Shown here piece after piece: positions 1 through 8,600 of a DNA stretch of 26,342 bases; position 1 is the stretch's first letter; each line of letters begins with the position of its first letter. The stretch lies in the NCBI GenBank assembly GCA_000695325.1, contig AVPN01000152.1:1-26342 (forward strand), in the 5' to 3' direction. The position numbers and the translations under genes were made by a program. The notes beneath the pieces are model-generated. The model was not told the DNA's origin and made no database searches. It worked only from the letters and a program-made list of their open reading frames with translations. Source of the stretch: Pleurobrachia bachei (lineage: Eukaryota; Ctenophora; Tentaculata; Cydippida; Pleurobrachiidae).

Positions 1-224
1 GTTGGAGTTACCTCATAACACAGTACGGCAAATAATATCTTTATATCAGATTTCTCAGACTGAACAGTTGGGCTATTATAGCAGTTGATCACGTCATATT
101 AATTGTTAGCTTAATTAGTAGATTTAGAGTACAATGTACTCAGTTCAATGTACTCTGTACAATGTATTTACTACTCACTGAGTACATACAATCAACAAAT
201 ATATCAGAGAGACTACTGACTAAG

Positions 225-350
225 GCGTGTGTGATGGGAAGGTGTGTTCTATAAACAGTCCACTGTACCGTCTGAATTATCAGACAAACTAAAGCGTCAG
301 CAGTAGGAACTAGGAAGGCGTGTTCTCAAAACAGTCCGCTACCGCGTCTG
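225..350. repeat. Imperfect tandem duplication with GGCGTGT / GCGTCTGAA motifs
   Basis: Two neighbouring segments share the order GGTGTGTTCT or GGCGTGTTCT, then AAACAGTCC, then a C(T)GTCTGAA motif, at about 239-276 and 316-354. A further GGCGTGG lies near 404. Function unknown; possibly the remains of a small repeat unit. Confidence 0.45.
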
Positions 351-1698
351 AACTAAAAACAGAACTCCACACTGTTTGACTCGTGAAGCGTGCGATAAAA
401 CGGAGGCGTGGTAAATTTAGATTGTTTTTTTTTCTGCAGAGGCACGTCACACTACACAACACACTACACAACACACTCTGCAAACATCGAAGGAATACCA
501 ATTCCACATAATATAGGAATGGCATGTTTTCACATCGCCAAGACCTGGAAATGTGTATTATAGAACCCCCAGCACACCCGAGTCTGTTAATTACTCACAT
601 GTCACATTGGATCCATTGAGGGGGTGTCAGGTTAGCTTTAGTCATTGCCAGGTTCTTACTATCGCTGACAAGCATTGCGGCACTATTTTTGGCCCGGACA
701 CTGGCCGCTTGGCGCTGCCGCATCCTCATGTGTTCCTTTTGGTCCTCCTCGTCTATCTCGTAGTGCACGTACTGAGGTGAAGGGGGGTTGGGACGAGTTG
801 GAAAGTTCTGAGAGGGGGTGATGGGTTATTAGGACGTGCTGGGGTTCAGGGGTGTTCAGAGGATGGGAAGAGAGCTGTCCGAGAGGATACTGCAGGTATT
901 AGTGGATCAATAATATTTGAATGAGAGGGACTATCAATTATAGGTGTTACAGTGGTACATGGGATTTGTGGAGAAAGGATTATTCAAGGAGTGGATAGAT
1001 AGAGCTGACAATTTGGGAAGCGAGGTTAACTTCAGTAGTATGTCCTATGTCTTTTGAGAATGAGACGAAAGACGTTGAAGTACTCAGCGAAGGAGATATG
1101 GAACGTAAATTGAGCGTCTGTGTTTGACTGTCTAGTGTCATATTACAGCTATACACACATTTATCAATAGCTCCGTCTCTCTCTATTTCTCTCTCACACT
1201 TTCTGTCTGTATTTCTCTCTTCCACTCTCCGTCTATTTCTCTCTCTCTCTCTCTCTTCCACTTTCTGTCGACTTGTCAGCTGAAGAACAACAATCACTAA
1301 CACACACACGCCATACATAATAAATAACCACAACTAACACAGCTGCAAGGTTATGATAACAAGGGCCTATACCACTGCAGGAGTATCCAAACATTCGTCA
1401 AATGATAAGGAAATGTGATACGTGACAAGTACAGACTATAGTGCTCGACACGTCAACTCAAGGCAAAGTTTCTATCATACGGTTCCCGGTTTTTCCCACT
1501 TTTTCTCACCACGACAGGCCATGTGCCTCATGGCATTACTAAATTTAAAAAGGATCACAGTGAGTTTCAAGTACCTTGCAGGTTTCCATGTGAAAACAAG
1601 TGTTTAAAAAGGAGCAATCCCCTAGCTGAGCGTCCGTGTGTGCGTATATCAACTTTCCTGGGGAGAGAGAGGTTTAGGTTTGGTTTGACGCAGTCACC

Positions 1699-1760
1699 CT
1701 TACAACTCACGTGCGCATAGCGCACGAAAACGAAGCCCGCGTAGCGGGCTTCGTTGTAAG
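1699..1760. repeat. Compact branched hairpin (three-way-junction-like palindrome)
   Basis: Three complementary stems nest in 62 bp. The outer stem is CTTACAAC (1699-1706) with GTTGTAAG (1753-1760). Inside are CGTGCGC-ATA-GCGCACG (1710-1726) and CGAAGCCCGC-GTA-GCGGGCTTCG (1731-1753). The last base of the second hairpin overlaps the outer stem by one position. The GC-rich stems with 3-nt loops look selected or transposon-derived. The outline is too short and lacks conserved loops for a tRNA. Role unknown. Confidence 0.7.
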
Positions 1761-2149
1761 AGAGGTGGCTGCGGCACCCAAACAGCGTATTCGCCCAAGG
1801 TTTTGACATACATTTTGTGTAGGGAGAGAGATATTAAAATTCATGTTAATGAGTAGAGAACACACAGAATTGTTCTGTATACACTACAATATGCTATTTT
1901 TTGTTTACACTCACGGAAATGTAACTTTTTGCACGATCCATTTTTTACATTTCCTCTCTTGCACTCATGTTTTGTTACCCATTCGCAGAATTCCCGGACC
2001 TGAACAAAATGTAATTTGTAGAACAGATCTGTTTAGGAATATCCTTCGTAATGTTCTTGGTAATGGATTATATCGGTAGTAGAGCTAAGACCGGGTATAA
2101 ACAGTTTTATGTGGTAAAAAGCAACGAACACGTCAACACATGAACCAAC

Positions 2150-2365
2150 CTGTGCAGTTTTGTTGCTCTTCAAGTTTTCAATGATAGTCTTCTCCCTCGC
2201 ACTCTTGTGGTTCAGCAACGCCTGGATCTCCTCTCCCAACTTCTTGCTCTCAGACTGGATTGCTGAGGGTTTGTTTAGAAGGAATTCAGCACAATCAGCG
2301 GTCAGGGCGGTGTTGAGTTTTCGGCGTTTGCGTTTCTTGTCAAACCGTCCCAATAGTGAATTTAT
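2150..2365 (-). CDS. METTL3: METTL3 exon 3, downstream duplicate
   Basis: Same 72 codons as the copy at 3025-3240. By my count there are 15 nucleotide differences, all synonymous, including Leu, Lys, Ala, Asn, Asp and Ser codons. Splice sites are intact. The pattern shows purifying selection on both sequences since they separated, as expected for two alleles or two used exons and not for a dead duplicate. Confidence 0.85.
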
Positions 2366-3940
2366 CTGTAGAAGGTGGGATTTATTAATCAGATAATATG
2401 GATCGGATCTGTTGCGGAGAGTGCAGATCTTAGTTTCAAATCAAAATCAAATCAAAGTGTGCAACTTGAAAATGAAAACCACGAAAAATAAATTTTACTA
2501 AACCATGGGAATGTTACCTTTTTGTTCTCAACAGCCACGACCTGAAGGGAATGTGTTGTGTTCAGCGTGATCACTTTCTGATAAGTCAGCTTCTCGAGAG
2601 AGTTCAGCAACTTCTCTTCCTCAGGTTCATCGCATTTTTCTTTTAGAGTAGAAAGAGATATCGGTGTAATTTCGGCCTGTTATTAGGGGATTTAGTTTAT
2701 TAGATTTAGTTATACAGATTTGTATTATAATTTATATCTCAGTTCAAAAGCATATTTTGGAATTAACAAACATGTAACCATTTCATTTGTGAGTAAGTAC
2801 GGAAATGAAGTTTTTTACACGATCCATTTTTTACATTTCCTCTCTTGCACTCATGTTTTGTTACCCATTCACAGAATTCCCGAACCTGCAAGAAATGTCA
2901 TAAGTAAATCGGATTTATAGGATGCACGTTGTTTGCTTGTGTGTGAACTGTGATTGCTGCGTTTGGAGGACAATTTTGTGTGGTAAAAAGCTGGTAAAAA
3001 GTGGTAAAAAACACATGAACCAACCTGTGCAGTTTTGTTGCTCTTCAAGTTTTCAATGATAGTCTTCTCCCTCGCACTCTTGTGGTTCAACAAGGCCTGG
3101 ATCTCCTCCCCCAGCTTCTTACTCTCAGACTGAATAGCTGATGGTTTGTTGAGGAGGAATTCAGCACAGTCAGCGGTCAGGGCGGTGTTGAGCTTTCGGC
3201 GTTTGCGCTTCTTGTCAAACCGTCCCAACAGTGAGTTTATCTGTAGAAGGTGGGATTTATTGATCAGATATTATGGATCACTAGACAACGCCTCTCACGT
3301 CTAGAATCAAAGTTTAGTTTTAGTTTAGTTAGTGTGCAACTTGAAAATGAAAACCACGAAAAATAAATTTTACTAAACCATGGGAATGTTACCTTTTTGT
3401 TCTCAACAGCCACGACCTGAAGGGAGTGTGTTGTGTTCAGCGTGATCACTTTCTGATAAGTCAGCTTCTCGAGAGAGTTCAGCAACTTCTCTTCCTCAGG
3501 TTCATCGCATTTTTCTTTTAGAGTAGAAAGAGATATCGGTGTAATTTCGGCCTGTTATTAGGGGATTTAGTTTATTAGATTTAGTTATACAGATTTGTAT
3601 TATAATTTATATCTCAGTTCAAAAGCATATTTTGGAATTAACAAACATGTAACCATTTCATTTGTGAGTAAGTAGTTTACCAGAGCCAACACATTCATAC
3701 CAATACTATGTAGAAACTTACCTCAAGGACACTCAGCAGACATTTCGTTCCCCCATCATCAAGGAGAGATTGATTCAATGTTTCAGTCATTGGCTCATCA
3801 GCTTTCTCTGTAGAATCCCCTTCATAATGGACACGGAACTGTTCCCGACGCCGCTCCAGACGCTGCTTCAACATTGCCATGTTGTGTCTGTTCGACTTGA
3901 TGGCATGCCATGCGTCGAAACTTGATGGTTCTAACACCAT
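2150..3940 (-). CDS. METTL3: METTL3, 5' part only: m6A mRNA methyltransferase catalytic subunit
   Basis: Family role: METTL3 with METTL14 methylates adenosine N6 in nuclear RNA, using S-adenosylmethionine. Exon 1 (3722-3940, 73 codons) starts at an ATG and contains SFDAWHAIK followed by RLERRREQ. This aligns with the METTL3 leader helix (DTWSSIQAHK...RLQRRRKQ), which is known to contact WTAP. Exon 2 (53 codons) has EEEKLLNSLEKL, like the family's ELEKKLLHHLSDL. Exon 3 (72 codons) carries a basic run KKRKRRK, a likely nuclear localisation signal, then FLLNKPSAIQSESKKLGEEI and SAREKTIIENLKS. These match human LLNQQSTKEQQSKKVSQEI and TAKEQSIVEKFRS. All junctions are GT-AG and phase 0. Exons 2 and 3 occur twice in tandem (2518-2676 with 2150-2365, and 3393-3551 with 3025-3240). 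The expected following exon (VQEFC zinc-finger start) and the DPPW catalytic part are not in the window, so the locus is incomplete here by rearrangement, misassembly or a very long intron. Confidence 0.9.
2518..2676 (-). CDS. METTL3: METTL3 exon 2, downstream duplicate
   Basis: This is a tandem duplicate of the 3393-3551 exon, offset 875 bp, with the same splice sites and phase. Because both exons are multiples of three and phase 0, a transcript reading 1-2-3-2'-3' would stay in frame. It would repeat 125 residues in the protein. Alternatively it is the second allele collapsed into one sequence. Confidence 0.8.
3025..3240 (-). CDS. METTL3: METTL3 exon 3, upstream copy (NLS and helical linker)
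   Basis: The exon is 216 bp, 72 codons, phase 0, with acceptor CTACAG|ATA and donor CACAG|GTTGG. It encodes LLGRFDKKRKRRKL, then the conserved linker before the zinc-finger domain. It ends at ...KTAQ, the position where orthologues continue with VQEFC. Its protein is identical to that of the other copy, although 15 bases differ. Confidence 0.9.
3393..3551 (-). CDS. METTL3: METTL3 exon 2, upstream copy
   Basis: The exon is 159 bp, 53 codons, phase 0 on both sides, with acceptor TAACAG|GCC and donor AAG|GTAAC. It encodes EITPISLSTLKEK and EEEKLLNSLEKL. It lies 170 bp downstream of exon 1 in the gene's orientation. It differs from its duplicate at 2518-2676 by one synonymous base (CAC versus CAT, His). 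Confidence 0.85.
3722..3940 (-). CDS. METTL3: METTL3 exon 1 (start codon, leader helix)
   Basis: The exon is 219 bp, exactly 73 codons. The ATG is at 3938-3940 and the minus-strand donor is GAG|GTAAGT. The helix-rich stretch with MAMLKQRLERRREQ identifies it. The start agrees with METTL3 orthologues, which begin only a few residues before the leader helix. The C-terminal half is acidic and disordered-looking. This exon is present once, unlike exons 2 and 3. Confidence 0.9.
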
Positions 3941-5562
3941 CCTAGATCAAAAAAGGGGTCAAGTTAAATTTACAAACTGTTAAAAACGCAAAATATCTTC
4001 AATTTTAACCGTCAGCAGCCCTATGAAAATCTCGGTGTTTGGTTCATAGACATTGTATGTAGATATTAAAGCCACTAAAGGATACGGAGAGAGAGAGCCG
4101 TGAAGAGGATTAATGTTTAAATCTTTGTGGTTTCAAACTGTGGGAAGGATCGCTAATGTTGCCTCTAAAGTACTGCCTTACTAAACCTTCTTCTCTTTCC
4201 CCTTCTCTCTTTCTCCCAAACACGTACATGAACAGTTTGGGAAAAATGACTTTAACCATCCGCGGCCCGCTCCCGACCCATCCCTGCCGCTTTAATAAAA
4301 ACAAAAATTTGAAAAAGAAGAAAACAAACTTCGTCTTTTTTGGCATGGCCTTCCGCGGATACCTGGACACCCACGAGCACCGTCCCTGCCCGACGGCAGG
4401 ATCCCGTAGTTTTATGATTTTCAAAAAAAGTTTACAGTTGAAAAAATTAAAAAACAGCACCGCACCGCTGACGTTTTTTGGAAAAGTGCCGCGGCCGCGC
4501 GGTCTGACAGTTTGTGCGAACGAATTGTGAACGCGGCAGCAAACGGCTCCGGCGAATAAAAATAATACAAGCGACGCGTATCAACGCCGCGCATGAAAAC
4601 GAAATGCCAAGCCAGATTTCTTGAATTTCCTTTTTTGGTTTTTTTTAAACTTTTTTTTTCAGTTTTGCCCTCTTCTTCTCGCTTTTCTTATTTCTCCAGT
4701 CACTCAGTGCATAACTTGTGTGCAGTGTGCTTCTTAAAATTCTCTTCAATGCTCTCGAAATTTTGATTTGTCTCGTCACCCACCTTTATTAGTCAGTCGG
4801 GTCTGAACTCTGAAGTCGCCTGTCGCCACTCGCCAGACCCCAAGGGCCAAGGCAACGGCCAATCATTGGCCAATACCTTGGGATTTCACCCCCGAACCAC
4901 TTGACCGAGACTGCCGCCCCTGGCTCCGAACACCTAGGGACTTGCTTGACCTGGGCCAAATACTGATCGGCAGCCCAGACTCCAGCGAAATGCGAACAAC
5001 ATTTACCCTACCAACGTCTGTAGGTACTCTGTGTGGCGGGTGGCCACACCGGACAGCCATGGAATTTGTCCTATGAGATTTAAAATTCCCATTTTCAAGT
5101 TGCTTCTACTCCATCGTCGAGTTCTTGCCTCTTTCACCTTTGAGTTTGTCTATTCCATTAAAATTCAGGTCGGATATGTTGTCTTCTGCTAGATTGTACC
5201 ATTTCAGAAGTGGTTAATCGTCTCTCTTGCATCAGTAGGAGCCAGGATCCTGGCAGGAACTCTCCTTGTATGTCTAGGTCATTCAAATTCGAATTTGAAA
5301 TCAACTGATGCGATGCCACAGCCCTGTCACCGTGTTTTCTTCAATAATATGGCAACTAACACGATCGTTCTGGGAAAAACATAGAAACAAGTCAACATAT
5401 CACATGCCGGCCATATTCCTTCAAATGTACCGCGAATGGAAATATGCTTACTCTTTAGTATACCTTCTATCGACAGATATAATAACACGTACTTCACTAA
5501 AGCACGTACTGATAATATAAACTAACTCACTCCCTCCTTTGAAGTATGTTAAAGAGAAGCTA
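3941..5562. promoter_or_regulatory. Head-to-head intergenic region between METTL3 and PIGP
   Basis: About 1.6 kb separates the METTL3 start (minus) from the first PIGP start (plus), so it probably holds both promoters. I cannot place a TATA box or start site with confidence. It includes a CT-rich tract, a GC-rich island-like part (about 4260-4560 and 4800-5050), and from 4468 rightward the first copy of the duplicated PIGP block. The short palindrome GCCAGGATCCTGGC near 5251 is missing from the second copy. Confidence 0.5.
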
Positions 5563-5656
5563 ATGTTTTTTGGTTTGTTCAAACTTCAGCCACACTGTGA
5601 TCCTCTGCTTGCACTCATAGGATTCTTTGTTCATCTCCTATCTTACGTGATAGCAG
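5563..5656 (+). CDS. PIGP: PIGP exon 1, copy A
   Basis: 94 bp: 31 codons plus one base. It opens MFFGLFKLQPHCDPLLALIG and runs into the first membrane helix (FFVHLLSYVIA). The donor is GCAG|GTATGT. The residues align with the family's GFVLFLSSQFGFI segment before YLVWA. Confidence 0.85.
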
Positions 5657-8600
5657 GTATGTTTTAACTAATACTAATTACATATGTTTTTGATTGGGGT
5701 TATTATTCATGTGCTATATTTGTTTGAAAACATGTTATCTATTGACTTAACCACTACCGACTACCGACTTGCCAACATCAATAAATAGTTCTGCAGTAGA
5801 ACCGGTAAAACATATTGCTCTGCATTTGGACATGTTGTGTGTTGTGTGACATTGTGTCATCGTCCCATCACGATCTGTTTATTTACACAACACATTTCAG
5901 TTGTTTATTTGGTTTGGGCGTTACTACCTGCCTCTACACTTGACCTTCTCGGACTTACATACTACCCCCAGAGGTAAAATAACTGGTGATATATCGGGAT
6001 ATAACGGGAATTATTGTTGGAATTGGGATTTTGGACTCCGTTGAGACAGTTAGGGCGGGGAATGTCTCTGTACTAGAATCCTAGTTTTCAGAAAACAGAG
6101 ATCCCACTGTTACTATCTTTTAAGTTACTACAATTTGCTTGCACCTTGTACGATCTGCCGCAAAAATATTTGTAACTTGTAATTTGATTCCATCTCTCAT
6201 CTCCAATTTCATACCCAGGTATTGGGCTCTCCTTATTCCCCTCTGGCCCTGTGTACTGCTTCTCTTCCTGTACATAGTGATATCTTTGCAGACCATTCTC
6301 CGCTGCCCAGATTTTGACGATCCTCGTGTGTACAAAGGTAGGTCTATTATGGAAGTAATTTTGATATCAACTTCGTCCTGGTGCTGATACCCTCGTTGCG
6401 GGGTCGCGCGCATGAGGGGATTGCAGCGCATTCCAACTTACAGCACAGCAAAAGTCAACAAAAACGGATACTGCAAACAGCACAGCTGACTTTTTTTGGA
6501 AAAGTGCCGCGACCGAGCTCGGTTCAGCATTTTTTCCTTGCGCGAACGAATTGTTAACGCGGCAACAAACGGCTGCGGCGAATATAAACGTTATAAACGA
6601 CGCTTATCAACGCCGCGCATGAAAACGAAATGTGATTCGAGCCAGAATTCTTGAACCCCGTTTTCGGTTTTTGAATTTTGTCTTCTTTTTTCTCGTATTT
6701 CTAAACTATCCTTGAAAAGCGCTGCCTTATCCCTGTGCGCGTGACGCAGGGGGGCTAGCAGCGTTCGCCAAAAACTACCCAGTCTCCCAGTGCAGGACCC
6801 AGTGGTTGCCATTGGGCCTTGGCCTTGTTACCTGTGTGCTTCTTGAAATTCTCTTCAATGTTCTCGAAATTTGGATTGGTCTCTGTCACCTTTTTTAGTC
6901 AATGAGGTCTGGAGTTGCCACTCGCCAGACCTGAGACCCCAAGGGCCTTGGGCCAAGGCAATGGCGAATGGCTAATCATAGGGCACTGTCTTGGACCCTG
7001 CTTGTGGGGGATCACCCCCACACCCCTTGCCCGAGGCTGCAGCCCCTGGCCCCGGACACACAGGGACTTGCTGGGTCGAAGGCCCAGTGCCGTCCCTGGG
7101 GCCTGGGTCAATGCAGATTCACGATTGGCATTTGGCAGTCCAGACTCCAGCGAAGTGCAAACAGCATTTACGGTTTACCCTATCAATAAAGATGTGATTA
7201 TACCTTAATGTTAAGAATTTAACGTATGTAGGTTCTTTGTGTTGACACTCTACACTGAAAACTGAGCAGCGATGGACTATGTCCTATGTAATTTAAACTC
7301 CCCTTCGGCCTTAAATTTTCAAGTTGATTCTACCCCATCGGCAGATTGCCGAGGTCTTGCCTATTACAAGTTTGAGTTTGTCAACTTTCACAATAAAATT
7401 CAGGTCGGTAGGTTGTGTTCTATCATTGTACCATTTCAGCAGTGCTTAATCGACTCTCTTGCATCAGTAGGAGCTCTCCTTGTATGTCTAGGTCATTTAA
7501 ATTCAAATTTGAAATTAAACGAGGCGATGATATTAAGTTGGGAACTGACACTATCGTTCTGTTAAGTTGGGAAAAAACATGGAAACAAGTCAACATATCA
7601 CAGGCCATATTCCTTCAAATGTACCGCGAATGGAAATATGCTTACTCTTTAGTATACCTTCTATCGACAGATATAATAACACGTACTTCACTAAAGCACG
7701 TACTATGCACTGGATTAACAATAAAGCACGTACTGAACTGAAATGTAAACTAACTCACTCTCCCTTTGAAGTAGTATGTTAAATAGAAGCTAATGTTTTT
7801 TGGTTTGTTCAAACTTCAACCACTAACCCACTCCCTCTTTGAAGTATGTTAAACAGAAGCTGATGTTTTTTGGTTTGTTCAAACTTCAGCCACACTGTGA
7901 TCCTTTGTTAGCACTAATAGGATTCTTTGTTCATCTCCTATCTTACGTGATAGCAGGTAACTTTGTTCAATCTCTTATCTTACGTGATAGCAGGTAACGT
8001 TGTTCATCTCCTATCTTACGTGATAGCAGGTATAGTTTCATGTTCATCTCCTATCTTACGTGATAGCAGGTAACTTTGTTCATCTCCTATCTTACGTGAT
8101 AGCAGGTAACGTTGTTCATCTCCTATCATTATTCGCATGTGCTGCATTCATTCAGAAACACTATCTATAAAAACTACCGACTACCGCACCTTTCTTGCCA
8201 ATATCAATAAAATATAAATAGTCAGAGGTAAAACATTTTGTTCTGCATTTGCACATGTGTTGTGTGACATTGTGTCATCGTCCCATCACGATGTGTTTAT
8301 TTACACAACACATAAAGTCAACAAATAAACCAAACCCGCAATGATGGACGGAGATGTGAACTGCTTCTCGGACTTACATACTACCCCCAGAGGTAAAATA
8401 ACTGGTGATATATCGGGATATAACGGGAATTATTGTTGGAATTGGGATTTTGGACTCCGTTGAGACAGTTAGGGCGGGGAATGTCTCTGTACTAGAATCC
8501 TAGTTTTCAGAAAACAGAGATCCCACTGTTACTATCTTTTAAGTTACTACAATTTGCTTGCACCTTGTACGATCTGCCGCAAAAATATTTGTAACTTGTA

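Larger units (their letters stand above)
1..2149. other. Region without a recognised gene; low-complexity and short repeats
   Basis: I see no convincing coding exon on either strand. The stretch would be expected to carry the downstream METTL3 exons (CCCH zinc fingers and methyltransferase), but I find none of their motifs. It holds clustered GTACAATGTA-type short inverted motifs (about 131-185), two diverged copies of a segment with GGCGTGT...CAGTC...GCGTCTGAA (about 225-350), a CT-rich tract (about 1170-1260) and a branched hairpin at 1699-1760. From about 1910 upward it is homologous to the intron part of the METTL3 duplication. Confidence 0.6.
1910..3672. repeat. Tandem duplication of about 880 bp spanning METTL3 exons 2-3
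   Basis: Copy 1 is about 1910-2797 and copy 2 is 2798-3672. The offset is 875-886 bp, varying through intron indels. The right part, from about 2455 (copy 1) and 3330 (copy 2) upward, is almost identical. The left part, with exon 3 and its flanking introns, is clearly diverged. The second unit begins at ACGGAAATG directly after GTGAGTAAGT, at 2797. Confidence 0.85.
4468..6390. repeat. Duplicated PIGP block, copy A
   Basis: It starts at CTGACGTTTTTTGGAAAAG and ends at TGGTGCTGATAC. It is homologous to 6484-8809. From its start to about 5894 the two copies are diverged by substitutions and many indels. From 5945 to 6390 the match to 8364-8809 appears exact (446 bp). It contains PIGP upstream sequence and exons 1-3. 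Confidence 0.85.

Noticed and set aside
1731-1753. tRNA gene or rho-independent terminator at the GC-rich hairpin
   Set aside because: No cloverleaf with conserved T-loop or anticodon arm, and the context is eukaryotic.
1567-1809. Open frame on the minus strand near the branched hairpin
   Set aside because: It crosses the palindrome, lacks splice context and shows no recognisable protein motif; the frame is a by-product of the GC-rich stems.
4110-4530. Overlapping frames on both strands of 116-124 codons
   Set aside because: Lys/Phe-rich because of A and T runs; no homology, no splice logic, and not conserved in the homologous part of copy B.
6899-7208. Several overlapping GC-rich frames
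   Set aside because: They lie in repeat-block sequence with different frames in copy A, and are not conserved as protein.
7930-8127. CRISPR-like array from regular 36-bp spacing
   Set aside because: The repeats are adjacent without unique spacers, derive from an exon end, and the genome is eukaryotic.
8314-8363. Reading the anomalous PIGP segment as an ordinary small inversion
   Set aside because: An inversion would give the reverse complement of 5895-5944; the reverse complement does not match, whereas the plain complement matches at every base.
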